Source of the DNA: a virus
Reading direction: 5' to 3' (one strand)
DNA length: 36,890 bases
Virus record (IMG/VR): IMGVR_UViG_3300035698_016732
Span: 1-36,890 of that record
Shown here: positions 7,728 through 14,800 of the stretch, in pieces
Numbering within the stretch: position 1 is the first letter of the stretch
Layout: the number at the start of each line of letters is the position of its first letter
Position numbers and translations under genes: made by a program
The notes under the pieces: model-generated
Told to the model about the DNA's origin: nothing
The model's input: only the letters and a program-made list of their open reading frames with translations
Databases searched by the model: none

Positions 7728-7806
7728 GGGGGCTAAAGGTAGCGTCCGATAGTATCTTAAATTAGATGCAATGTCGGAAACACCAGTTCAATTCTGGTAG
7801 CCTCCA
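7728..7806 (+). ncRNA. tRNA-like structure with atypical anticodon arm
   Basis: A 7-bp acceptor stem is clear: GGGGGCT (7728-7734) pairs with AGCCTCC (7799-7805), followed by A and then TCA instead of CCA. A perfect T arm, ACCAG-TTCAATT-CTGGT (7782-7798), has the canonical TTCRA loop. The middle does not fold as a normal tRNA: TCCGA (7745-7749) pairs with TCGGA (7774-7778), enclosing an inner GTATCT/AGATGC hairpin (7752-7757/7764-7769), and there is no standard D stem or 7-nt anticodon loop. It may be a degenerate tRNA, or a tRNA mimic with a long arm as in the tRNA-like domain of tmRNA. It lies just upstream of a tRNA-His gene. Confidence 0.55.
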
Positions 7807-7842
7807 TCAAATTTATAGCCTCGATAATGTTTGATGTGTAAA

Positions 7843-7884
7843 GTGTATCTTAGTAGGATATACTTGTTACATTTTATGTAACAA
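7843..7884 (+). other. Two adjacent hairpins between tRNA-like element and tRNA-His
   Basis: GTGTATC/GATATAC (7843-7849/7857-7863, one G-U pair, 7-nt loop TTAGTAG) is followed at once by a perfect 9-bp hairpin, TTGTTACAT/ATGTAACAA with a TTT loop (7864-7884). No T run follows, so a terminator is unlikely. They may guide processing of the tRNA transcript or protect its ends. Confidence 0.45.
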
Positions 7885-7891
7885 ATTCGAT

Positions 7892-7966
7892 GTGAGTGTA
7901 GCATAATTGGTAATGCACTTGACTGTGAATCAAGACTGATAGGGTTCGATGCCCTCACTCACCCCA
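7892..7966 (+). tRNA. tRNA-His (anticodon GTG)
   Basis: The acceptor stem GTGAGTG/CACTCAC (7892-7898/7956-7962), D arm GCAT-AATTGGTA-ATGC, anticodon arm CTTGA-CTGTGAA-TCAAG with anticodon GTG, and a T arm with TTCGATG loop all fold well. C73 and an encoded CCA (7964-7966) follow. C73 is the expected histidine identity base, but the base before G1 is T in the DNA, so the extra G-1 would not pair with C73 from the genome as usual. The T stem has only four clear base pairs (AGGG/CCCT) in this alignment. The gene probably supplements host His decoding during infection. Confidence 0.9.
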
Positions 7967-7975
7967 ACAAACTTA

Positions 7976-8065
7976 TTATTTTCCTCTATCTTTATTATAA
8001 TATTTTATCTTTTCAGTTAATTCCATTTTATTTACTTCAATCTTTTGTTCATTAATAGTGAACAT
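7976..8065 (-). CDS. Possible 29-residue peptide downstream of polymerase
   Basis: An ATG (8065) stands 2 nt after the stop codon of the DNA polymerase gene and opens a frame of 29 codons ending at TAA (7976): a Lys/Glu-rich peptide beginning MFTINEQKIEVNKMEL. The ribosome binding site is weak, so translation would rely on coupling to the polymerase. It could equally be non-coding spacer between the convergent late and early transcripts. Confidence 0.3.
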   Translation of the reverse strand: MFTINEQKIEVNKMELTEKIKYYNKDRGK

Positions 8066-8067
8066 TA

Positions 8068-10365
8068 TCACTTATCAATCATCTCTCCCCACTTAAAGCC
8101 ATAACTAATATCAACTTTAAACGGTATCTTTGGATGCAACCAATCTATTGGAACTTGTTCCATAGTTTCTTTAACTAATGCTCTGATTTTATTAACTTTT
8201 TCTTTATTATTTGGTGCCTCAACTAAAATAGCGTCATGTATAAGATTAACAGAAAATGCATCTAATTTCAATAGAGGGTTCTCTAATTCTATAGCTGATA
8301 CTAAGTTTAAATCTGAGCCTGTACTTTGAATTTTAAAATTTCTGCTTTCATTCTTTAAGCCTTGATCATTTGCTATAACTCCATATCTTCTGTAACGACC
8401 AAAAGGAGTAACAAAAGGAGTACCAGTAAGTAACTGAGTCTCGCAATCATCTAAGTATTGTTTAGCTTTTGGTGCACGTTCAAACCATTTATCTATCATC
8501 ATTTGTGCTTCTCGTAAAGATATATTTAATTGTTGCGCAATGCTAAAAGCAGTAATACCATAAATAATTCCGAAGTTTACAGGTTTAACATTAGTACGAT
8601 CTTCCTTTGTAAAATTAGTACCGTAAATTTCACTGGCCATAGCACTATGAATATCCTTGCCTTGTCTAAAAGTTTCAAGTAGAAAATCGTCATCACTAAA
8701 GTGGGCAAGCAGCCTTAATTCTAACTGACTATAATCAGCTTCAATTAATAACCGTCCTTCAGGAGCACCAAATATAGATTTAACTATTGGATTTCTTGGA
8801 ATAGTCTGCACATTAGGTTTGCTACTAGATAATCTACCTGTAACAGTAGTCTGCAAACTGAACGAACTCCTTAAGCGATTATCAGGATCTACTCGTTTCT
8901 CAATTCCTTTAACATACGTACTCATTAATTTAGCAAGTTCTTTATATTTAAGTAAGTAAGTAAATCCATAGTGCCTATCTTCAATATCAGCAATAATATC
9001 TTTATCTGTGCATCTCTTGTTTTTCTTGTGTATCTTTGGTATAATTTTTAGTTGATCATAAATTATAAAAGCTAACTGTTGAGAACTATTAGGATTAAGT
9101 TCAACTGGTGCTGACTTTGCATCTGTTTGTACTAAGTAACCTTCCCTATTCCAAATAGCACCAAAAGAATCAATGACTTGTCCTTTCAAAATATCAAGTT
9201 CAATCTGTAGTTTTTTATGATATTGAGCTAAGTATTCTTGCCTAACATAAAAACCTTTTTGCGACATTCTGCGTAAGAAGTTAATACCAGGTATTAACAC
9301 TTTATAATACAATTTCTTAAGATTAGGGTCAGCTTCTATCTGTGGAAGAAACAAATCACTTAACTGATAAGTATGATCAGCATCCATGGCAACTAATAAA
9401 TTACGCTGATCTTCAGATAGTTCAGCCATTTTTGATTTATCCACATCAAATCCATAATCTTTTGCTCCCAGAAAAAGTCTTGATAAAGAATCTAAATCAT
9501 GACCACGTTCATTTTCGTTGAGGACATAGTGCTGTAATAAGGTATCATGTTGTCCTTCTATTTCTATACCATGTTCAGAAAGAACTGCGGTATCAAATTG
9601 CATCCTTTGGTAAATGGTTTTACAATTTGATAGAATTTCTTTAATGTATGGCAACATATCAGATTGGAACACTACGACTTTGTTCTTAGCATATTCTAAT
9701 CCCACAACTAAAATTTGAGCTTTCTTGGGGTCTAAACTGGTAGTTTCAATATCACAGCTAATAGTACCATGAAGTAAAGGCAGTAAGGAATCAATATTTT
9801 CTTTAGTTGCAACTTGATAGGTGGTTATGCCAGGATCCTTTTTATGTGTAGGATTATCTAATAATTGTTTTGCATAGATAAAACCATTTAAAAATGTTTT
9901 GTAATTACCTATAGCATTTAATACTGCTGTCGGATGATAGATGGGAATAATGAGACTATCACCAAAAGGTATAGGAGTTGAATGGGCGGAGCCTATTTTT
10001 AATTTATAGTTATTTGTTAAAGTATGTAAAGCAATGTTACCAAATGCTAGAATGATCTTAGGTTTGACTATAGCAAGTTCAGCTAAAACTCTTGATCTGC
10101 AATGTGCAATATGTGCACGTTGGATATTTGTATCTTCAGGTATCATACATAATAATGAATTAGTTATATATGGTGTATCAGTGAAGCCCGCTTTTGCTAA
10201 AGTTTCTTTAAGTAATTGCCCTGATGGACCTACAAATGGTGTCTTAGCGACCAGCTCCTGATTATTAGTACTTCCACCTACTATAGCGAGGTTGCTACTA
10301 AAAGGTTCAGTAGGTGGTATTTGTGGGTATATGTTTAGTTCACATTTTTTGCATTGGGCTAACAA
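8068..10365 (-). CDS. Family A DNA polymerase with N-terminal uracil-DNA-glycosylase domain
   Basis: The 765-residue protein starts at TTG (10365) behind AGAGGGG and overlaps the mom-like gene by 7 nt. Residues 1-170 match family 4/5 uracil-DNA glycosylase: a CKKC pair near the start, TPFVGPSGQLL, YITNSLLC, a later Cys (IAHCRSRV), KPKIILAFGNIALHTL and IYHPTAVL. The four Cys suggest a 4Fe-4S cluster. A DnaQ-like 3'-5' exonuclease follows (CDIETTSLDP near 203; QFDTAVL; HDLDSLSRLFLG; DADHTYQL). The polymerase domain has motif A (EADYSQLELR, near 543), motif B (NFGIIYG, near 593) and motif C (HDAILVE, near 709). This should be the replicative polymerase. The fused glycosylase domain may sense or remove uracil in the template. 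UDG-like N-termini have been noted on phage polymerases before (from memory, for example SPO1-type). Confidence 0.93.
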   Translation of the reverse strand: MLAQCKKCELNIYPQIPPTEPFSSNLAIVGGSTNNQELVAKTPFVGPSGQLLKETLAKAGFTDTPYITNSLLCMIPEDTNIQRAHIAHCRSRVLAELAIVKPKIILAFGNIALHTLTNNYKLKIGSAHSTPIPFGDSLIIPIYHPTAVLNAIGNYKTFLNGFIYAKQLLDNPTHKKDPGITTYQVATKENIDSLLPLLHGTISCDIETTSLDPKKAQILVVGLEYAKNKVVVFQSDMLPYIKEILSNCKTIYQRMQFDTAVLSEHGIEIEGQHDTLLQHYVLNENERGHDLDSLSRLFLGAKDYGFDVDKSKMAELSEDQRNLLVAMDADHTYQLSDLFLPQIEADPNLKKLYYKVLIPGINFLRRMSQKGFYVRQEYLAQYHKKLQIELDILKGQVIDSFGAIWNREGYLVQTDAKSAPVELNPNSSQQLAFIIYDQLKIIPKIHKKNKRCTDKDIIADIEDRHYGFTYLLKYKELAKLMSTYVKGIEKRVDPDNRLRSSFSLQTTVTGRLSSSKPNVQTIPRNPIVKSIFGAPEGRLLIEADYSQLELRLLAHFSDDDFLLETFRQGKDIHSAMASEIYGTNFTKEDRTNVKPVNFGIIYGITAFSIAQQLNISLREAQMMIDKWFERAPKAKQYLDDCETQLLTGTPFVTPFGRYRRYGVIANDQGLKNESRNFKIQSTGSDLNLVSAIELENPLLKLDAFSVNLIHDAILVEAPNNKEKVNKIRALVKETMEQVPIDWLHPKIPFKVDISYGFKWGEMIDK

Positions 10366-11006
10366 GAAACCAACCCCTCTTCTGAAACTTCATAACTTGC
10401 ATCATATTTTGTATTATCCCCTTTAGGGTAATTTAATCGCTTTAATTTATAATGCTTATGCATATTTTTAACTTCTGTTTTATTCCCTAAAAAATAAAAA
10501 TATCTATATGTAGGTTGTAGTAAAATTTTTTCTACTATCTTACCTTTCTTATCTATACCACGTCTTATATCAAAAGATGATCCATCTTCAAAAATATACC
10601 TATGTTTAGGAGAACTAGTACCTGAATATATCCAATTAGTTGCTTGATAAATATAACCATGATGACCCTGATTAGGATCTGCATAACTTACTATGCAACA
10701 TGGCTTAGGTAATAACTTTAAAGATGATGAAACAAAATAACTTAAAGTATTTTTTGGCAATTTATCATTTACAACTAATCTATTTAATTCTAATGTAGTT
10801 ACTTCGTAGTTTATAAATACACATTTACCTTTATTAAAATTATAATTAGGGGGATATCCAAAAGTACAAATACCTTCTAACCTCCTGGTATTATTACTAA
10901 AAAGACCAAAAGCATATGATATAGAAGGTCTCCTATGGGCATAATGTTTCTTAAGTATCCAAGGATATGCTCTCTTAGATGGTATTGATTTTACATGGTA
11001 CTCCAT
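10359..11006 (-). CDS. mom: Mom-like DNA adenine modification protein
   Basis: The start is taken as ATG 11006, which has AGAGGAATTT before it; a TTG at 11033 would add 9 residues but lies on the T run of a terminator-like hairpin. The 215-residue protein matches the Mom family (GNAT-like fold, phage Mu type, adenine N6 acetamido-type modification) in order: SIPSKRAYPWILKKHYAHR, YAFGLF, LEGICTFGYPPN, LNRLVVNDKLPKNTLSYF, CCIVSYADPNQGHHGYIYQA and NWIYSGTSS. In Mu, Mom protects DNA from restriction. The gene lies upstream of and overlaps the polymerase gene, which is consistent with modifying newly made DNA. A hairpin plus T run lies immediately upstream, so its expression may be attenuated. No Mu-like Com activator is evident next to it, although small zinc proteins exist elsewhere in the window. 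Confidence 0.8.
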   Translation of the reverse strand: MEYHVKSIPSKRAYPWILKKHYAHRRPSISYAFGLFSNNTRRLEGICTFGYPPNYNFNKGKCVFINYEVTTLELNRLVVNDKLPKNTLSYFVSSSLKLLPKPCCIVSYADPNQGHHGYIYQATNWIYSGTSSPKHRYIFEDGSSFDIRRGIDKKGKIVEKILLQPTYRYFYFLGNKTEVKNMHKHYKLKRLNYPKGDNTKYDASYEVSEEGLVSC

Positions 11007-11024
11007 AAATTCCTCTTTTCTCTT

Positions 11025-11055
11025 AAAAAACAATCAGGGCAGTCACCCACCCTGA
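11025..11055 (-). terminator. Intrinsic-terminator-like hairpin in the leader of the mom-like gene
   Basis: On the minus strand, TCAGGG (11055-11050) and CCCTGA (11039-11034) form a 6-bp stem with a 10-nt loop, followed by TTG and six T residues (11030-11025). The T run ends only 4 nt before the AAAAGAGG ribosome binding site of the mom-like gene. This can end the ssb-like operon transcript or act as an attenuator for mom. Confidence 0.65.
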
Positions 11056-11066
11056 CTATCCTATAA

Positions 11067-11185
11067 AACTAAGTAGTCGATCATAGTTAATTATAATTTA
11101 TATACACTACATACTATAATTACTTCTATATTTTCTGTATTTAAGAATATTTTCAGGAGGTATCCCCTTTCTTTACTACTTAGTT
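11067..11185. repeat. 11-bp inverted repeat enclosing AT-rich spacer between ssb-like and mom-like genes
   Basis: AACTAAGTAGT (11067-11077) and ACTACTTAGTT (11175-11185) are perfect inverted copies 97 nt apart. The second overlaps the stop codon of the ssb-like gene. Between them is a nested inverted pair (TAATTATA/TATAATTA type) and, on the minus strand, the string GGATACCTCCT, which resembles the anti-Shine-Dalgarno end of 16S rRNA. The spacer is 150 nt in an otherwise gap-free operon, so it probably carries regulation or a small RNA. Confidence 0.55.
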
Positions 11186-11777
11186 ACATAAACTTTTCAA
11201 CGCCACCTATTGGTATAATATCTTTAATATTAGTAGGTACTTTAGTCTCTCCAGCTTTATTAGTATAAGCCTTACCTAAAACACAACTAATTATAGCTTC
11301 TGCACCAATAGCTATTCCTAAGTCGCAGAAATTCTTCTCGTCAAATCCTACAGTAGTATCCACACTATCTATTAGCGGATGATATTCTCCCTTTGCATCT
11401 GCTTTTTGAGTCCTAATAAGAAATTTATGCAGAAATATAGCTCCTCCCTCACCACTTCTTGGTGATAATGTTAGCCATACAAATCTACCTACTTGAGCCG
11501 GTCCTGTAATTCTCCATGTTACATTTATTTTTGGTTTATTTTTAGCTGTAAAACCAAACTCTGCTTTGTCTATCATTGCCTGATATCTACCCATTGGTAC
11601 AGGAGTATTATCATATTCTGTTTTGGTATCTTTTAAAATTATTGCATCACTTTGATCAAGCGGTGCTGCTTCTCTGCTCATCACCTGTGGTGTTGGTACT
11701 GAAGCTGGGGCAGGTGCGGTTACACCTCCACTTTTCATTTGCTCTATAACTGCATCTGGATTATATGTTTCTGTCAT
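11184..11777 (-). CDS. SSB-like protein (DUF669 type)
   Basis: The 197-residue protein begins at ATG 11777 with AAAGGAAC upstream and overlaps the Sak4-like gene by 4 nt (ATGA). After a Pro/Ala-rich N-terminus, residues about 60-190 resemble phage DUF669 proteins: PMGRYQAMIDKAEFGFTAKN, KINVTWRITGP, VGRFVWLTLSP, a long middle segment and GETKVPTNIKDI near the end. DUF669 proteins are found beside Sak4 and RecB-like nucleases and are thought to bind single-stranded DNA with an OB fold. Here it would coat single strands during replication and recombination. The neighbours support this strongly. Confidence 0.75.
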   Translation of the reverse strand: MTETYNPDAVIEQMKSGGVTAPAPASVPTPQVMSREAAPLDQSDAIILKDTKTEYDNTPVPMGRYQAMIDKAEFGFTAKNKPKINVTWRITGPAQVGRFVWLTLSPRSGEGGAIFLHKFLIRTQKADAKGEYHPLIDSVDTTVGFDEKNFCDLGIAIGAEAIISCVLGKAYTNKAGETKVPTNIKDIIPIGGVEKFM

Positions 11778-12778
11778 TTTGTTCCTTTCTTGTTATTGTT
11801 TTTGTTATTGTTATTTGCTGTTTCTAATTCATAAATATCTTGGAATATAGGATCTATCAAGTAAGAATCCTTAAAGTTGACGAACCTACTCTTAGCTTGG
11901 AATGTATTACCAGGCTGTAACATAAGATACCTATGCGTCTCTTTGGTTTCTGCGTCAGTTTCAAGTGTATAATATCCTACATGATCCATGAATCCCTGAA
12001 TCTCATTACCAAGTTTGCCCTGAATATTAGGAGCATAGAATCGTCTATTAAATTCATCCTTATCCCATTGTCTTGAACATACAAATATTACATGCATGGG
12101 TAAATCCCTGAACTTTCTTACCAATAGTAACATCATTTCCTGTCTACTATTCCACTCTGCATATTCTGGACGCTGTGGTATCTCATTCAATTTAGTAGTC
12201 TCTATATTAACTCCCATAAGTTTATACATACAATATCTTGCAACTTCTGATAATGAATCGATAATAACTGTGTTATATATACGTGGTGCTTTAATATCTT
12301 TAGCATTAATATTTCTAAAATGTGCCTCTGAAAGTTTAAGATTTTCCACATCATCATTATCCCTGAACAAACAGTGCGCTCTTAAGTATTCATACACATT
12401 AGAAAATGTATCATAATCTCTTACATTTATAGATGGTATATCTCCTCTACTGGCCAGTACTTTATTACCACCTTCAGCATCTATGTTTAGGACATTTGCC
12501 ATGTCTGAAACATCTTGTGCAGTACCAGCTAGAGTAGTCTTTCCAGTTCCATATTCTCCATATATCTGTAGCTTAATATAACTACGCTCTTCCCCTGGGA
12601 ATGTTATATTAAAAGCGGGTCCTGTGCTTGCTACAGGTTCAATTTTTTCTTCTACAACTTCATTCGTCACCTCCTCTTTGGTAACTAGAGCTACATCTTC
12701 GTTAGTATTTAACTCTGTGCCTATTGCTCCGTCTGGTTTTGTTTCTGTGGCTGGAGCCACTTTAGTTTCTTCTGCCAT
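11774..12778 (-). CDS. Sak4-like RecA-family ATPase (recombination)
   Basis: The 334-residue protein has AGAGAGGATGAAAC before its ATG and starts inside the end of the nuclease gene (58-nt overlap). A Walker A motif, YGEYGTGKTTL (about residues 75-85), follows an acidic unstructured N-terminus. A Walker B-like strand reads NTVIIDSLSE, and VIFVCSRQWDKDE with IQGKLGNEIQGFMDHVGYY matches the later part of phage AAA_24/Sak4 proteins. The C-terminus is Asn/Lys-rich (NNNNKNNNKKG). Sak4 proteins pair single strands together with a phage SSB, and the SSB-like gene is directly downstream and coupled. It probably drives recombination-dependent replication or repair. Confidence 0.82.
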   Translation of the reverse strand: MAEETKVAPATETKPDGAIGTELNTNEDVALVTKEEVTNEVVEEKIEPVASTGPAFNITFPGEERSYIKLQIYGEYGTGKTTLAGTAQDVSDMANVLNIDAEGGNKVLASRGDIPSINVRDYDTFSNVYEYLRAHCLFRDNDDVENLKLSEAHFRNINAKDIKAPRIYNTVIIDSLSEVARYCMYKLMGVNIETTKLNEIPQRPEYAEWNSRQEMMLLLVRKFRDLPMHVIFVCSRQWDKDEFNRRFYAPNIQGKLGNEIQGFMDHVGYYTLETDAETKETHRYLMLQPGNTFQAKSRFVNFKDSYLIDPIFQDIYELETANNNNKNNNKKGTK

Positions 12779-13815
12779 GTTTCATCCTCTCTTTTTTGTT
12801 GTTCATAATTATTATCTAATATAAATTGTGCATCCAATCCATCTTCTTCTGCTAAACAAACCGGTCTAAAGTCACAAAAATTAAAACATTCTCTGGTAGG
12901 ATTTGGATATATTGATAAATTCTTATTCAACATATCCTTACCCTCAGCTAATATATGCCCATATTGTTTATGTTTTGCAGATTTATTTCTACGTACCAAA
13001 TCGTAACGTATAAATGCGTCACTTAATTCCTCTTCTTGCATCCTAAAATGTTCTAAAGTTTCTAAGTTTTCAGGAGGTGTCTTTGCTAAACATCCGTATT
13101 TAAAATTTAAAGCTTCTAAGTACTTATTATAGTTGGTATTCTGTTTTTTGTCAATACTAACTGCACCTTCTGGACGTTTTAATAGTTTTGGTTCTTTAAT
13201 TAATACTTTTTTAAGTTGGAGATATACCATTCCTTCAATAGGCTTACCATAATAAAGCTCAGCACCCCACGAATACGCAGAAATCTGTAAATCAGTTTCT
13301 AATTTATTAGTATCGAAACGTGCTACAGTCTTATAGTCCATAATCCATAATCTACCAAGTTCATCAGTTACAACACGATCAAATCTCATTGAATAGTAAA
13401 TAGGATGTCCAAATTGCCTACTTAATGCTTTAAGTTCTAATATTACTTCTATCTCAACCTGTGGTTTACCATCTATCCAAAGTGTTTTAAATTTATTACG
13501 CTTTGGCAACCATTCATAAATATAGTGATTAAGCATACCAGGTATCATAGTAGCAGCAACCTCACAGTCCATAGTAAGTTGCTTAGGTTCAAAGCAATCA
13601 TAATAAGCCTGAAACGCATCTATAGGATTACCAAATTTATTGTAGCCATGGAAGTCCTCTAATGCAAAATGTAGACCAGTACCCACCCAGAAATAATGAC
13701 TAAACTTATCTTTCATTTGTAAGTTCTGCCGTAACGGAGATTGGTAATCCCATTTACGCCTGCATTGTTTAAATAAGTTGCGATCTGATGTATGTATTTG
13801 GTTATGCTCAGTCAT
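12721..13815 (-). CDS. PD-(D/E)XK nuclease, RecB/Cas4-like with Cys cluster
   Basis: The 364-residue protein starts at ATG 13815 with GGGAGGGATTAA in front. The N-terminus HTSDRNLFKQCRRKWDYQSP is the usual RecB-family opening with a Cys. The nuclease core shows MRFDRVVTDELGRLWIMDYK (D, then D-x-K), followed by LQISAYSWGAELYYG. Near the C-terminus ECFNFCDFRPVC gives three more Cys, so four Cys could bind a 4Fe-4S cluster as in Cas4 and AddB. It forms an operon with the Sak4-like and SSB-like genes. It likely resects DNA ends for strand annealing. A perfect promoter lies inside the gene (13126-13154). Confidence 0.82.
   Translation of the reverse strand: MTEHNQIHTSDRNLFKQCRRKWDYQSPLRQNLQMKDKFSHYFWVGTGLHFALEDFHGYNKFGNPIDAFQAYYDCFEPKQLTMDCEVAATMIPGMLNHYIYEWLPKRNKFKTLWIDGKPQVEIEVILELKALSRQFGHPIYYSMRFDRVVTDELGRLWIMDYKTVARFDTNKLETDLQISAYSWGAELYYGKPIEGMVYLQLKKVLIKEPKLLKRPEGAVSIDKKQNTNYNKYLEALNFKYGCLAKTPPENLETLEHFRMQEEELSDAFIRYDLVRRNKSAKHKQYGHILAEGKDMLNKNLSIYPNPTRECFNFCDFRPVCLAEEDGLDAQFILDNNYEQQKREDETWQKKLKWLQPQKQNQTEQ
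13126..13154 (-). promoter_or_regulatory. Perfect sigma-A consensus promoter inside the nuclease gene
   Basis: On the minus strand TTGACA (13154-13149) and TATAAT (13131-13126) are both perfect and exactly 17 nt apart. It would start transcription near 13119, within the nuclease coding sequence, toward the Sak4-like, SSB-like, mom-like and polymerase genes. All twelve consensus bases with ideal spacing are unlikely by chance, although AT-rich DNA raises the odds. Confidence 0.65.
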
Positions 13816-13968
13816 TTAATCCCTCCCTAATATACTAACAATATCATCTAAGTCTGTTGAAATAGTTTTTAAAATATCCCAAATAGCTTTGTTCTGTTGT
13901 TTCATCCAGTCTACTTCCTGCCTTAAAGTTTCTATTCTTATGCTGTTATTTACTGTTTGACCGCTCAT
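13816..13968 (-). CDS. Small coiled-coil protein, 50 residues
   Basis: The ATG (13968) overlaps the racemase stop as ATGA and has AGGAGAGGTGATGCC upstream. The frame ends at TAA immediately before the nuclease ATG. The peptide (MSGQTVNNSIRIETLRQEVD, then a helical WMKQQNKAIWDILKTI region) looks like one long amphipathic helix. No family is recognised. Its tight coupling on both sides argues that it is real. Confidence 0.7.
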   Translation of the reverse strand: MSGQTVNNSIRIETLRQEVDWMKQQNKAIWDILKTISTDLDDIVSILGRD

Positions 13969-14654
13969 GGCATCACCTCTCCTAACGCAAAATCAACTGC
14001 TGTTTTTGCATGTATTATTGTTGAATCTAATATTGGTATACCATCAAAGTCATCAGGACTAAAGAACAGACCTATTTCAGTACACCCTAATATTATAGCT
14101 TCTACTCCTTGATCGTCAAGCTTTTGCATAATTTTTAAAAACTCTATCCTTGAAGTATGTGATACTATACTCTTACATAGTTCATTATAAATAACATGAT
14201 TAACATATTGTATATCTGTTTCATCAGGAACTATAACCTCTGCATTAAGTCTACCCTTAAAATAATCCATCTCCATGGTATATTTAGTACCTATTAACCC
14301 AACTTTCCCAAAACCTTTAATTTTATCATTGATACAATCTGCTATGTGCAGTACTGGAATAGGACAATGACCTTCTAATCTTTCCACCATGCTATGTCCT
14401 GTAACAGAACAGATAACTATACAATCAGCATCTATAAACTGTAAATTAATAGCGGCTATTTCTATTATTTCTGCTGCCTTTATCCATCTACCTGCTTTCT
14501 GTAGTTTCTCTAATTCATAGAAATCCATACTAGACATTACAATATTAGCACTATGTAATTCACCAAGTTTATCACTTATCCCAGTATTAATCAACTGATA
14601 ATATCTTAACGAGCTTTCCCAACTCATGCCACCTATTAATCCTATAGTTTTCAT
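13965..14654 (-). CDS. Aspartate/glutamate racemase family protein
   Basis: The 229-residue protein has AAAGGAGAGGATAAA before its ATG. It fits the Asp/Glu racemase family over its full length: MKTIGLIGGMSWESS at the start, HSANIVMSSMDFYELEKLQ, IPVLHIADCI, VGLIGTKYTMEMDYF and AIILGCTEIGLF with the second catalytic Cys. The first active-site stretch reads VICSVTGHSM, where relatives have TNTMH or CNTAH, so the usual Asn is Val and the first catalytic position is Ser or shifted. Racemase activity is therefore probable but not certain. It heads a run of small-molecule and glycan enzymes and could supply D-Asp or D-Glu. Such an enzyme is unusual in a phage. Confidence 0.82.
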   Translation of the reverse strand: MKTIGLIGGMSWESSLRYYQLINTGISDKLGELHSANIVMSSMDFYELEKLQKAGRWIKAAEIIEIAAINLQFIDADCIVICSVTGHSMVERLEGHCPIPVLHIADCINDKIKGFGKVGLIGTKYTMEMDYFKGRLNAEVIVPDETDIQYVNHVIYNELCKSIVSHTSRIEFLKIMQKLDDQGVEAIILGCTEIGLFFSPDDFDGIPILDSTIIHAKTAVDFALGEVMP

Positions 14655-14800
14655 TTTATCCTCTCCTTTAAGTCATTAATTTCATTTATTATCTCATTAA
14701 GCTTAACTCTTAATGGAACTGCACCCTGATCGTCTAATTCACACATTAGTAAACCAGCAAAAGATGGATAAATATTAATTATAGATTCTATTGTTTTCAT
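14651..14800 (-). CDS. Small hypothetical protein, 49 residues
   Basis: The ATG (14800) overlaps the radical SAM stop as ATGA and has GAAGGAGATAAA upstream. The TGA stop overlaps the racemase ATG in the same way. The peptide starts MKTIESIINIYPSFAGLLMC and ends in an acidic/basic helix (LNEIINEINDLKERIK). No family is recognised. Confidence 0.7.
   Translation of the reverse strand: MKTIESIINIYPSFAGLLMCELDDQGAVPLRVKLNEIINEINDLKERIK

Noticed and set aside
8046-8065. Hairpin GTTCA/TGAAC between polymerase end and tRNA-His as a terminator
   Set aside because: Short stem with no T run on either strand; not a convincing terminator.
12096-12416. Plus-strand 106-codon frame opposite the Sak4-like gene
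   Set aside because: No ribosome binding site; the opposite strand has a clear Walker motif protein in the coupled operon.
14092-14119. TTGACG-16-TATAAT promoter-like match on the minus strand inside the racemase gene
   Set aside because: One -35 mismatch and 16-nt spacing, in conserved coding sequence (Asp-Asp-Gln-Gly and Ala-Ile-Ile codons); less convincing than the two perfect matches, so not listed.
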